Source: Phocicoccus pinnipedialis
GTDB taxonomy: Bacteria > Bacillota > Bacilli > Staphylococcales > Salinicoccaceae
NCBI RefSeq assembly: GCF_903994035.1
Contig: NZ_CAJEWB010000010.1
Span: 62,001-126,000 of the forward strand
Reading direction: 5' to 3'
DNA: 64,000 nt
Both the position numbers and the translations under genes were made by a program. The notes under the pieces are model-generated. The model did not search any database. It was not told the origin of the DNA and saw nothing but the letters and a program-made list of their open reading frames with translations. Position 1 is the stretch's first letter. Each line of letters opens with the position of its first letter. Shown here one piece after another: positions 26,831 to 35,461 of this stretch.

Positions 26831-26859
26831 TTGAAGCCGTGTTGTAAAAATGATATTAT
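26831..26859 (+). promoter_or_regulatory. Promoter of the FadR-type regulator / accDA
   Basis: TTGAAG (26831-26836), a 17-base spacer and TATTAT (26854-26859) preceded by TG at 26851-26852 (extended -10). It starts right after the dnaE stop. Confidence 0.75.
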
Positions 26860-26860
26860 C

Positions 26861-26875
26861 AGTGGTATGACCACT
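26861..26875 (+). promoter_or_regulatory. Palindromic FadR/GntR-type operator AGTGGTATGACCACT
   Basis: A perfect inverted repeat with six-base arms AGTGGT/ACCACT around ATG lies one base after the -10, where transcription should start. FadR-subfamily operators follow a TGGT-N-ACCA pattern, and the next gene encodes such a regulator. The likely meaning is autorepression, perhaps extending to accDA. Confidence 0.65.
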
Positions 26876-26901
26876 TTAAAATGATAAATGTAGGTATGAT
26901 T

Positions 26902-27318
26902 ATGAAAGAAAAAACAGGTTTAGAGTATGTACTTCAAGAAATTAATAAGATTATTATTGAAGAGGATATTAAAGTTGGCGAGAAACTGCCAAGCGAGCGT
27001 TATTTAAAAGAACAACTTAATGTTTCTAGACAAAGTGTACGCGAAGCACTTCGAGCTTTAGAGATGTTAGGTGTGATCTATGTACGTATTGGTGAAGGAA
27101 CATTCCTAGCAGACTTTAAAAATCATAAGCTGTTTGATTTAATCGGTAAGTATATCGTAAGAACCGATGAACAGCGCATGGAACTCCTCGATATACAACA
27201 TATTATTGAGGCGCATATTAATGAAAAATATGATGGTGAAAAAGCGGTTGAAGATGATAATAATCAAATTCTAAAAACACTGTATGCTGTAATTAAAAGC
27301 TATACAGATAATTTGTAG
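26902..27318 (+). CDS. Short GntR/FadR-family transcriptional regulator
   Basis: The start is set at ATG 26902 (138 residues), because AGGT lies eight bases before it. ATG 26881 has no SD and falls next to the operator. Residues about 5-70 form the GntR winged helix: KLPSERYLKEQLNVSRQSVREALRALEMLGVIYVRIGEGTFL contains the recognition helix. The FadR ligand-binding FCD domain normally adds about 150 residues. Only some 60 helical residues remain, without its metal/ligand histidines. The gene precedes accD by 16 bases, so it could tune fatty-acid precursor supply. That role is inferred from position. Confidence 0.8.
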   Translation: MKEKTGLEYVLQEINKIIIEEDIKVGEKLPSERYLKEQLNVSRQSVREALRALEMLGVIYVRIGEGTFLADFKNHKLFDLIGKYIVRTDEQRMELLDIQHIIEAHINEKYDGEKAVEDDNNQILKTLYAVIKSYTDNL

Positions 27319-27334
27319 AATTGGGGAGTAAAAA

Positions 27335-28201
27335 ATGGTAATCGACTTATTTTATAAGCTGAATAGAAAGCGAACGAAATTAGATAAGAAGGGCATCGAC
27401 ACTGGTGATAAGCCAATAATGACGAAATGTCCAAGCTGTAAAAAGATGTTATATACGAAAGAGCTAGAGAAGAGTGTATATGTCTGCCCCAATTGTGACT
27501 ATCATTTCCCAGTTACAAGTCAAGAACGTATGAAAGTATTATTCGATGAGGGTACAGAAATTAGACTCTTCGATACAATCACATCAAGAAACCCACTAGA
27601 CTTCCCGAACTACATGTCTAAGCTAGAAAAAGACAAAGAAATAGCGGATCTAAACGAAGCCGTTCGCGTAGGCCACGGAAAAATTGATGGTGTTGATGTT
27701 GTCATTGCGACAATGGACACACGTATTCGTATGGGGAGTATGGGAAGTGCTGTAGGTGAAATCTTAGCACGTGCATTTAACTATGCAACTGAGAAAAAGC
27801 TTCCTGTAATTGTGTTTACAGCGAGTGGGGGGGCAAGAATGCAAGAAGGTATTCTTTCACTGATGCAAATGGCTAAGGTGAGTGTAGCCATTGAAAGACA
27901 CTCAAATGCAGGTCTTTTATATATTGCATATATGACGCATCCGACAACTGGTGGTGTTAGCGCGAGCTTTGCTTCTGTAGGAGATATCAACTTAGCAGAA
28001 AAAGGGGCACTAATCGGATTTGCTGGTAGACGTGTAATCGAAGAGACAATTCGTGAGAAATTACCAGATGATTTCCAAACAGCAGAATTCTTACTTGAGC
28101 ACGGACAGCTCGACCGAGTTGTAAACCGTAAAGAGATGAGAATTACGTTAAGTAATATTCTAAAACTACATTGCAACGGGGTGAAAGTAGATGGCGTTTG
28201 A
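27335..28201 (+). CDS. accD: Acetyl-CoA carboxylase carboxyltransferase subunit beta
   Basis: A 288-residue beta subunit of the carboxyltransferase that makes malonyl-CoA from carboxybiotin and acetyl-CoA, the committed step of fatty-acid synthesis. The N-terminal zinc ribbon has C-x2-C...C-x2-C (CPSCKKML... VCPNCDYHF, about 31-53). The crotonase-fold core has [17 protein letters not shown] and [19 protein letters not shown] precedes the ATG. It overlaps accA by 11 bases, which suggests equal synthesis of the two partners. Confidence 0.97.
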   Translation: MVIDLFYKLNRKRTKLDKKGIDTGDKPIMTKCPSCKKMLYTKELEKSVYVCPNCDYHFPVTSQERMKVLFDEGTEIRLFDTITSRNPLDFPNYMSKLEKDKEIADLNEAVRVGHGKIDGVDVVIATMDTRIRMGSMGSAVGEILARAFNYATEKKLPVIVFTASGGARMQEGILSLMQMAKVSVAIERHSNAGLLYIAYMTHPTTGGVSASFASVGDINLAEKGALIGFAGRRVIEETIREKLPDDFQTAEFLLEHGQLDRVVNRKEMRITLSNILKLHCNGVKVDGV

Positions 28202-29138
28202 TTTCGAATTGCCAATCATAGAACTTGAAGAAAAAGTTGAAGAATTAAAAAAATATGCGACAAAAAACAAAATTGACTTATCCAAAGAAATCACATTTTT
28301 GGAAAAGAAGATAGATGTTAAGCGTACTGAAATTTATTCCAACTTAACGCCATGGCAACAAGTTGAGATTGCGAGATTCATCGAACGTCCAACAACTCTT
28401 GAGTATATCGATGCAATCTTTGATGATTTTACGGAGTTCTTTGGTGATCGTTACTATGGTGACGATAAAGCAATCGTTGGAGGTATCGCATCATTTAATG
28501 GACAACCTGTCACGGTAATTGGACATCAACGCGGTATGAGCACAAAAGAGAACATTGAGAGAAACTTTGGTATGCCACACCCAGAGGGTTATAGAAAGGC
28601 CCTTCGTCTCATGAAGCAAGCAGAGAAGTTCAATCGTCCAATCATTTGTTTTATAGATACTAAGGGCGCTTACCCTGGTAAAGAAGCAGAAGAGCGTGGA
28701 CAAAGTGAAGCAATTGCTAAGAATTTAGTCGATATGGCTGGATTATCTGTACCAATTATTTCAATTGTAATTGGAGAAGGTGGATCTGGGGGTGCGCTCG
28801 CACTTGGTGTTTGTGACAAACTATACATGTTAGAAAACTCGACATACTCTGTAATCTCACCTGAAGGTGCTGCGAGTATTCTATTTAAAGACGGCTCTTT
28901 AAAGGAAATTGCAGCAGAATCATTAAAAATTACGGGTCAAGACTTATATGACTTAGAAATTGCGGATGGATTAATCAAAGAACCACTTGGTGGCGCACAT
29001 CACGATAAGCCATTTGTGTTTAACGAAACTAAAGCAATTATCGAACAAGGTTTAAAGGAGCTCGCAAAAATTAAAAAAGAAGATTTAGTGGATGCTCGAT
29101 TTGATAAGTATATGAAAATAGGAGACTTTGTTGAATAA
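28191..29138 (+). CDS. accA: Acetyl-CoA carboxylase carboxyltransferase subunit alpha
   Basis: The 315-residue alpha partner of AccD. It begins with the usual helical region ([19 protein letters not shown]) and then a crotonase fold with [59 protein letters not shown] and [12 protein letters not shown]. Its start lies inside accD. An intrinsic terminator follows at once, separating acc from pfkA. Confidence 0.97.
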   Translation: MAFDFELPIIELEEKVEELKKYATKNKIDLSKEITFLEKKIDVKRTEIYSNLTPWQQVEIARFIERPTTLEYIDAIFDDFTEFFGDRYYGDDKAIVGGIASFNGQPVTVIGHQRGMSTKENIERNFGMPHPEGYRKALRLMKQAEKFNRPIICFIDTKGAYPGKEAEERGQSEAIAKNLVDMAGLSVPIISIVIGEGGSGGALALGVCDKLYMLENSTYSVISPEGAASILFKDGSLKEIAAESLKITGQDLYDLEIADGLIKEPLGGAHHDKPFVFNETKAIIEQGLKELAKIKKEDLVDARFDKYMKIGDFVE

Positions 29139-29158
29139 GAGGCATTTTGCCTCTTTTT
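29137..29158 (+). terminator. accA terminator
   Basis: Stem AAGAGGCA/TGCCTCTT (29137-29144 with 29148-29155) with loop TTT, followed by TTTTT. Confidence 0.85.
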
Positions 29159-29215
29159 TATTTTCGATTTTTCTATGGATGGTATAATATAAAGGATGAC
29201 AAGTAAGGAGGCACC

Positions 29216-30175
29216 ATGAAGAATATTGCGGTATTAACAAGTGGCGGAGATGCTCCTGGAATGAATGCGGCAATCCGTGCTGTAGTTAGAAAAGGTAACA
29301 AAGAAGGATTCAATGTATATGGTATTTCACATGGCTTTTTAGGACTCACTAAAGGTGATTTGAAAAAACTAGAAGTCAGAGATGTGGGTGATATTATTCA
29401 CCGTGGTGGAACGATTCTTTATTCTGCACGTTGTGAAGAATTTAAAGAAGTACACGTACAACAAAAAGCTGTCGCAACACTGCGAGAGTACAACATCGAT
29501 ACTGTGATTGTAATCGGAGGAGATGGTAGTTTTAGAGGCGCACAAGCTTTAGAGAGACATGGAATTAAAACGATTGGCATACCTGCAACAATTGACAATG
29601 ATATTCCGTTTACAGAGTATACAATCGGGTTTGATACGTCTCTAAACACAATATTAGAGGCACTCGACCGTATTCGTGACACTGCAACAAGTCACGAGCG
29701 TACGTTTATCGTCGAAGTCATGGGTAGGGAAAGCGGACAACTTGCTTTATATTCAGGTCTTGCAAGTGGTGCAGAAGTTTCACTTGTACCTGAAGCTATC
29801 GAAGAAATGTCAACGGTGATTCACAAGATTGACGAAAGTATTCGTTTAGGTAAAAAGCATTCGATTGTGATTGTTGCTGAAGGGGCAATAAGCGCTGCTG
29901 AGTGTAGTAAAATTATTAGTGACGCCCTTCATATTGAAGTTAGAACGAGTGTCTTAGGGCACATTCAACGTGGTGGAAAACCAACTGCACGTGACCGAAT
30001 CTATGCATCAAGGTTTGGAAGCACAGCAGTAGATTTAATTTTGGAAGAAAAACATGATGTTGCGCTCATAGTAAATGAGGGTAAAATAAAGATGAAAGAC
30101 TTCGACGAAGTCATTACAGGAAAGAAAAATCTCGACACATCTATTCTTAAGATGATTGACGAGTTATCTATTTAG
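29216..30175 (+). CDS. pfkA: 6-phosphofructokinase
   Basis: A 319-residue ATP-dependent phosphofructokinase, the committed step of glycolysis. Motifs: LTSGGDAPGMNAAIRA (ATP loop), GGDGSFRGAQ, TIDNDIPFTEYTIGFDT with catalytic Asp, MGRESGQLALYSGLA and HIQRGGKPTARDR. Length is that of the allosteric bacterial type. TAAGGAGG is the SD. An extended -10 (TGGTATAAT, 29180-29188) lies about 30 bases upstream, so pfkA and pyk form their own operon. Confidence 0.97.
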   Translation: MKNIAVLTSGGDAPGMNAAIRAVVRKGNKEGFNVYGISHGFLGLTKGDLKKLEVRDVGDIIHRGGTILYSARCEEFKEVHVQQKAVATLREYNIDTVIVIGGDGSFRGAQALERHGIKTIGIPATIDNDIPFTEYTIGFDTSLNTILEALDRIRDTATSHERTFIVEVMGRESGQLALYSGLASGAEVSLVPEAIEEMSTVIHKIDESIRLGKKHSIVIVAEGAISAAECSKIISDALHIEVRTSVLGHIQRGGKPTARDRIYASRFGSTAVDLILEEKHDVALIVNEGKIKMKDFDEVITGKKNLDTSILKMIDELSI

Positions 30176-30184
30176 GGGGATTAC

Positions 30185-31945
30185 ATGCGTAATACAAAAA
30201 TAATTTGTACAATAGGACCAGCTTCAGAAGACAAAGCAACACTTGAAAAACTGATGCTTGCAGGAATGGATATTGCAAGACTCAACTTTTCACACGGAAA
30301 CCATGAAGAGCATCTTGCACGTATTGAAAGAATCCGTGAAGTATCCAGAAAAGTGGGTAAAACAATTGGGATATTACTGGATACAAAGGGGCCAGAAATT
30401 CGTACGCATGACATGGCTACGCCAATTGTTGAACTTAAAAAAGGGGAAACTTTAAACGTTTCTATGGATGAAGTGCTGGGAAACAGTGAAACAATCTCAA
30501 TTTCTTATCCGGGTCTTATTAACGACATCGCTGTTGGTGACAATATTCTTTTAGATGATGGTATTATTACTTTAAATGTTACAGCGATTCTTCACGACGA
30601 AAACGTGATCCAGACGATTGTCCAAAATGACGGAATCATTAAAAATAAAAAAGGTGTTAATGTTCCAGGAGTTAAAGTAAACCTTCCAGCATTAACAGAT
30701 AAAGACCAAGAAGACATTTTATTTGGTATTAAAAATCAAGTAGACTTCATCGCACCTAGTTTCATTCGTAAAGCACAAGACGTTCTAGATATTCGAGAGC
30801 TCTTAGAAAAGAATGAAGGGGAGTACATCAAGATTATTCCTAAAATTGAAAACCAAGAAGGCATTGATAATATTGACGATATTTTATTAGTGTCAGACGG
30901 TTTAATGGTTGCTCGTGGTGACCTAGGAGTTGAAATTCCAACGGAAATGGTTCCACTTGCTCAGAAAGATTTGATTAGAAAGTGTAACTATGCGGGTAAA
31001 CCAGTTATTACAGCAACACAGATGCTTGATTCTATGCAACATAACCCAAGATGTACTAGAGCAGAAGCAAGTGACGTAGCAAACGCTATTTATGACGGAA
31101 GTGACGCTGTCATGCTTTCGGGTGAAACAGCAGCAGGCAGCTATCCGGTTGAAGCTGTAACAACGATGTCTAATATTGCTATCTCTAGTGAACAAGCACA
31201 AGACTATAAGAAGTTATTATCAGATCGTACGAAATATCAAGAGCCAACTATGGTAACGGCAATCGGTGTTGCAGCAGCGCACACAGCATTAAACTTAAAC
31301 TGTCGCGCTATTGTAGCAGCCACTGAATCAGGACATACAGCTCAGATGATTTCTAAATATCGCCCACATGCAGACATTGTTGCAGTGACACCACACGAAC
31401 ATGTTGCAAGACAATTACAACTCGTATGGGGTGTGCATCCGATAGTTAAACCGGGAGAAAAAGATACAGATAATGTCTTAAATACTTCTGTACAATCTGT
31501 TCTCGAAACAGGCATTGTAACTGAAGGTGATCTCATCATCATTACAGCAGGTGTACCAACTGGTCAAGCAGGTACTACAAACTTGATGAAGTTACACGTA
31601 GTTGGAGATACGTTAATCAACGCTCAAGGTATCGGTAGACGATCCGGGTTCGGGGAAGTCTTAAAAATTGAATCTTTAGAGCAATTAAAAGAAGCTGACA
31701 CAAAAGATAAGATCTTAGTCATTAACTCAGTTGACGGCATGATGACACCATACCTGGTGGATGTAGCAGGTTTAATCACTGTTGAAGGTGGTTTAACAAG
31801 CCCAGGTGCAATCATCGGATTAAACCTTGAAATACCGACTATAGTAGGAGCAGTTGATGCATTCGACGTCCTAACAGACGGAATGCAAGTAACAATTAAC
31901 ACAGAACAAAATGTCGTCTATAGTGGACACGCAAACGTTCTTTAA
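30185..31945 (+). CDS. pyk: Pyruvate kinase with extra C-terminal domain
   Basis: A 586-residue pyruvate kinase, the ATP-forming last step of glycolysis. The core (about 1-475) has TKIICTIGPAS, NFSHG, LLDTKGPEIRTH, IIPKIENQEGI, MVARGDLGVEIP and the SGETAAGSYPVEA region. An extra domain of about 110 residues resembles the PEP-utilising swivelling domain, with GGLTSPGAIIGLNLEIP where a TSH phospho-His motif would lie. Pro replaces His, so it cannot carry phosphate. This extension is normal in Bacillus and Staphylococcus. The gene starts nine bases after pfkA. Confidence 0.97.
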   Translation: MRNTKIICTIGPASEDKATLEKLMLAGMDIARLNFSHGNHEEHLARIERIREVSRKVGKTIGILLDTKGPEIRTHDMATPIVELKKGETLNVSMDEVLGNSETISISYPGLINDIAVGDNILLDDGIITLNVTAILHDENVIQTIVQNDGIIKNKKGVNVPGVKVNLPALTDKDQEDILFGIKNQVDFIAPSFIRKAQDVLDIRELLEKNEGEYIKIIPKIENQEGIDNIDDILLVSDGLMVARGDLGVEIPTEMVPLAQKDLIRKCNYAGKPVITATQMLDSMQHNPRCTRAEASDVANAIYDGSDAVMLSGETAAGSYPVEAVTTMSNIAISSEQAQDYKKLLSDRTKYQEPTMVTAIGVAAAHTALNLNCRAIVAATESGHTAQMISKYRPHADIVAVTPHEHVARQLQLVWGVHPIVKPGEKDTDNVLNTSVQSVLETGIVTEGDLIIITAGVPTGQAGTTNLMKLHVVGDTLINAQGIGRRSGFGEVLKIESLEQLKEADTKDKILVINSVDGMMTPYLVDVAGLITVEGGLTSPGAIIGLNLEIPTIVGAVDAFDVLTDGMQVTINTEQNVVYSGHANVL

Positions 31946-31963
31946 TAAAGGTTAGTGAAGAGT

Positions 31964-32668
31964 ATGAAAAAATTAATATATGCATGTTTTTTAATCGTAT
32001 TATTCCTAGCAGGATGTAACGATAAGACAGAAGCACCGCCAGCTACGGGTAAGGATTCAATCACTATTGAGGGTGAAGAAGAATTAACAGACCAAGTTGT
32101 GATTAAAAAGTCTATTGAAAAATATGGTGATGTTCACAGTTATGTTTTAAATACAAACATTGACATACTTGAAGGCGACGATTCATTCTCAGTTAAAACG
32201 ATCACAACAATTGATGGAAACAAAAATGCTAAATTTGAAGCGGATGTCGATGGAGATGTGTCGACTTACTATGAAGTCGATGACAAAGCATACACTGTCG
32301 AAAATGGTGAACTTAAAGAAACAGATACGATGAATATCGTATCTAACGCAACTTACGGAGACATTATAAAAATCACGGACGATTTAAATGGCGGTAAAAT
32401 TAGCCAAGAAGATGATAAATACAAGCTGACATATGATCTCGCAAATGAAAAAAATAGAGAAGCATATTTTGGAAGCAACTTAGCACAAGAAATTGGAGCA
32501 TTCGATGCGTTAGAAGGCAACTTGATTTTAACTTACTCAAAAGAATATCTTTTAATTGATGCGAAAGTAGAAGGAACGGTAAAATCTGAAGACAAAACAA
32601 TCGAATTTGTAGCCACTTCAAAATTCCAAAATGTAGACTCTGTTGACAAAATTAAATTACCAGAATGA
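31964..32668 (+). CDS. Lipoprotein, DUF6612/LppX-like
   Basis: A 234-residue protein from ATG 31964 with a lipoprotein signal MKKLIYACFLIVLFLAGCN. The lipobox is LAGC, so the mature protein would be lipid-anchored at Cys 18. The rest is a beta-rich domain of repeated strands such as SFSVKTITTIDGNKNAKFEADV and NLILTYSKEYLLIDAKVEG, which fits the LppX/LprG-like or DUF6612 fold that binds a hydrophobic ligand. A GTG nine bases upstream is a possible alternative start. It is the last gene of the pfkA-pyk transcript and has a strong terminator. Confidence 0.72.
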   Translation: MKKLIYACFLIVLFLAGCNDKTEAPPATGKDSITIEGEEELTDQVVIKKSIEKYGDVHSYVLNTNIDILEGDDSFSVKTITTIDGNKNAKFEADVDGDVSTYYEVDDKAYTVENGELKETDTMNIVSNATYGDIIKITDDLNGGKISQEDDKYKLTYDLANEKNREAYFGSNLAQEIGAFDALEGNLILTYSKEYLLIDAKVEGTVKSEDKTIEFVATSKFQNVDSVDKIKLPE

Positions 32669-32673
32669 TAATT

Positions 32674-32702
32674 AGTGCAGGACGATCGTCCTGCACTTTT
32701 TT
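32674..32702 (+). terminator. pfkA-pyk-lipoprotein terminator
   Basis: A perfect palindromic stem with arms AGTGCAGGAC/GTCCTGCACT (32674-32683 with 32688-32697) and loop GATC, followed by TTTTT. Confidence 0.92.
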
Positions 32703-32868
32703 ATTTACAATAACGGGCCTATCTGATGCACTTTTTGATTGTATGATAACATTAGGTTATAGCAAAGCATAAGAAAGCAAACTTTATCTTATACTTCAAA
32801 AATATTAAAATAGAGGTAAGGATAGGTGTAAGAGTTATAATAATCAATAAGCATTGATATACAAACTT

Positions 32869-32895
32869 TGTTATACTTATGTTAAAACGGTTACA
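32869..32895 (+). promoter_or_regulatory. citZ promoter with overlapping cre-like site
   Basis: An extended -10 TGTTATACT (32869-32877) is followed five bases later by TTAAAACGGTTACA (32882-32895), which matches the CcpA consensus TGWAANCGNTNWCA at all fixed positions but one. The site would cover the start of transcription. citZ is a known carbon-catabolite target in Bacillus. Confidence 0.6.
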
Positions 32896-32914
32896 TTTAT
32901 AAGGAGGTATTTCT

Positions 32915-34033
32915 ATGCCTGAGAAGAGCTCTGGTTTAGAAGGTGTAGTAATAGGTGAATCAAGAATCAGTTCAATCATCGGCACAAAATTGACATACTG
33001 TGGTTATGAAATCGATGATTTAGCAGAGAATGCTGAGTTCGAAGAAGTCATTTTCTTACTTTGGAATGATCGATTACCAAATGAAGAAGAGTTAGCTGAT
33101 CTTAAATCGAATCTATTCAAATATATGTCAGTAACGTCAAATAACAGTGAGCAATTCAAAGCGTTCGCTGAAAATAAAGGACGTGCAATGGCAGCGTTAA
33201 GAACTTCAATTTCTTATATCGGTATCTTCGATGAAAAAGCAGACGATATGAACGAAGAAGCGAATATGAATAAGGCAATTCGAATTCAAGCGGCAATGCC
33301 TGCAGTAGTTGCGGACTTCGAACGTCTAAGAAACGGACTAGAAACGATTGCACCTAAAGAAGAATTTGGTTTTGCTAAAAACTTCCTTTACATGTTATTT
33401 GGAGAAGAACCAACTGACACACAAGTAGAAGCGATGAACAAGGCACTTATTCTTCATGCAGACCATGAAATTAATGCATCTACATTCACGGCACGTGTGT
33501 GTGTCGCAACATTATCTGATCTTTATTCAGGTACAGTAGCAGCAATTGGTGCTCTAAAAGGGCCACTACACGGTGGAGCTAACGAACAGGTTATGAATAT
33601 GCTCACTGAAATTGGTTCTGTAGACAAAGTAGAAGACTACGTCTATAAAAAGCTAGAAAACAAAGAGAAAATTATGGGGATTGGTCATAGAGTATACAAG
33701 GATGGAGACCCACGCGCGAAATATCTTGAAGATATGGCGAAGCGGTTAACTGAAGAAAACGGTGAGAGCGAACTTTATGATATGAGCATTAAGATTGCTG
33801 AAATCGTTGAAAAAGAAAAAGGATTACTTCCTAACGTAGATTTCTTCAGTGCTTCTGTATACCACTCAATGGGAATTCCACATGATCTATTCACTCCAAT
33901 CTTTGCAGTAAGCCGTGCTTCTGGTTGGCTAGCTCACATGATGGAGCAATATAGAAATAATAGATTGATTCGTCCACGTGCTGAATATGTTGGTCATGTT
34001 GGTAGAAAATACGAACCAATCGAAGAAAGATAA
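32915..34033 (+). CDS. citZ: Citrate synthase
   Basis: A 372-residue type I-like short citrate synthase, condensing acetyl-CoA and oxaloacetate at entry to the TCA cycle. It shows the N-terminal [35 protein letters not shown] (substrate His), [28 protein letters not shown] and a late active-site Asp in [22 protein letters not shown] is the SD. It is followed by icd after 23 bases, the conserved citZ-icd operon. Confidence 0.96.
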   Translation: MPEKSSGLEGVVIGESRISSIIGTKLTYCGYEIDDLAENAEFEEVIFLLWNDRLPNEEELADLKSNLFKYMSVTSNNSEQFKAFAENKGRAMAALRTSISYIGIFDEKADDMNEEANMNKAIRIQAAMPAVVADFERLRNGLETIAPKEEFGFAKNFLYMLFGEEPTDTQVEAMNKALILHADHEINASTFTARVCVATLSDLYSGTVAAIGALKGPLHGGANEQVMNMLTEIGSVDKVEDYVYKKLENKEKIMGIGHRVYKDGDPRAKYLEDMAKRLTEENGESELYDMSIKIAEIVEKEKGLLPNVDFFSASVYHSMGIPHDLFTPIFAVSRASGWLAHMMEQYRNNRLIRPRAEYVGHVGRKYEPIEER

Positions 34034-34056
34034 ATCATATAAAGGGGTATTTAATA

Positions 34057-35322
34057 ATGACAGGCGAAAAAATTACAACTAATAACGGTGTTTTAAACGT
34101 ACCAAACAATCCAGTTATTCCATTCATCGAAGGTGATGGAATTGGACCAGATATTTGGAATGCAGCAGTTCGTGTGTTTGACGCAGCAGTAGAAAAAGCG
34201 TACAACGGCGAAAAGAAAATTGACTGGTTAGAAGTTTATGCGGGTCAAAAAGCATTTGACAAAACTGGCGAGTGGTTACCACAAGACACGTTAGATAAAA
34301 TTGATGAGTATCTAATTGCAATTAAAGGACCTTTAACAACACCAATCGGTGGCGGTATTCGTTCATTAAACGTTGCATTACGTCAACAATTAGACCTTTA
34401 CACTTGCTTAAGACCAGTACGACACTATGAAGGCGTCCCATCACCAGTTAAGCGTCCTGAAGACGTTGATATGGCGATTTTCCGTGAAAACACAGAAGAC
34501 ATATACGCAGGTATTGAGTTTAAAGCAGGTACAGATGAAGTTAAAAAAGTTGTTGATTTCTTAACAGAAGAAATGGGTGTTAAAAATATTCGCTTCCCAG
34601 ACACTTCATCAATCGCAATCAAACCTGTCTCTCAAGAAGGTACTGAGCGTTTAGTTCGTGCAGCTGTTCAATATGCAATTGACCACAACAAACCAACAGT
34701 AACTCTTGTTCATAAAGGTAATATCATGAAATTCACTGAAGGTGGATTCAAACAGTGGGGCTACGACCTAGCTGAAAAAGAATTCGGCGACAAAGTATTC
34801 ACTTGGCAACAATACGACAAGATTGTCGAAGAAGAAGGCAAAGAAGTTGCAGACAAAGCACAAGATGATGCAGTTGCAGCAGGTAAAATCATCGTAAAAG
34901 ATTCTATTGCTGATATCTTCTTACAACAAATTTTAACTCGTCCAAAAGAGTATGACGTAGTTGCAACAATGAACTTAAACGGAGACTACATCAGTGATGC
35001 ATTAGCGGCACAAGTTGGCGGAATTGGTATTGCTCCAGGAGCAAACATCAACTATGACACTGGTCACGCGATCTTCGAAGCTACACATGGAACTGCACCT
35101 AAATATGCAGGACTAGACAAAGTAAACCCGTCATCCGTAATTCTTTCTGGAGTGTTAATGTTAGAACACTTAGGTTGGCAAGAAGCTGCTGATTTAATTA
35201 ACGCTTCAATGGAAAAAACAATCGCATCTAAAGTTGTAACATACGACTTTGCTCGTCTAATGGACAACCCAACGGAAGTAAAATGTTCAGAGTTTGCGGA
35301 TGCATTAATCTCAAATATGTAA
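34057..35322 (+). CDS. icd: Isocitrate dehydrogenase (NADP)
   Basis: A 421-residue NADP-type isocitrate dehydrogenase. The motifs are [70 protein letters not shown] (in pieces; the Ser in RSLNVALRQ is the regulatory phosphosite region in E. coli), and the Mg-binding [30 protein letters not shown] precedes the ATG. It makes 2-oxoglutarate and NADPH. phoP-phoR, which usually follow in Bacillus and Staphylococcus, are absent here. Confidence 0.96.
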   Translation: MTGEKITTNNGVLNVPNNPVIPFIEGDGIGPDIWNAAVRVFDAAVEKAYNGEKKIDWLEVYAGQKAFDKTGEWLPQDTLDKIDEYLIAIKGPLTTPIGGGIRSLNVALRQQLDLYTCLRPVRHYEGVPSPVKRPEDVDMAIFRENTEDIYAGIEFKAGTDEVKKVVDFLTEEMGVKNIRFPDTSSIAIKPVSQEGTERLVRAAVQYAIDHNKPTVTLVHKGNIMKFTEGGFKQWGYDLAEKEFGDKVFTWQQYDKIVEEEGKEVADKAQDDAVAAGKIIVKDSIADIFLQQILTRPKEYDVVATMNLNGDYISDALAAQVGGIGIAPGANINYDTGHAIFEATHGTAPKYAGLDKVNPSSVILSGVLMLEHLGWQEAADLINASMEKTIASKVVTYDFARLMDNPTEVKCSEFADALISNM

Positions 35323-35385
35323 TTTAAATATTCACTAGATTTAAAAATTGAATGTGATAAGATATAAACGTGATGTTTAAGGCAT

Positions 35386-35441
35386 TTGTCTTATAGTATT
35401 GCGGATGTATAACATAGGCCATCCCTAAATCGGGATGGCCT
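35386..35441 (+). promoter_or_regulatory. Promoter and leader hairpin before the AbgT gene
   Basis: TTGTCT (35386-35391), a 16-base spacer and TATAAC (35408-35413) look like a promoter. The transcript would begin almost at a GC-rich hairpin with ten-base arms AGGCCATCCC/GGGATGGCCT (35416-35425 with 35432-35441) that ends nine bases before the SD. The T-run after it is interrupted (TTTAAATTT). The hairpin may instead be the icd terminator. Confidence 0.5.
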
Positions 35442-35461
35442 TTAAATTTAGGAGGTTTATT

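Noticed and set aside
26881-26901. Earlier ATG codons for the FadR-type regulator
   Set aside because: ATG 26881 has no SD and is right after the operator; ATG 26902 has AGGT at good spacing.
27781-28215. 144-codon minus-strand frame opposite accD
   Set aside because: Shadow of the accD codon pattern, with no SD and no recognisable domain.
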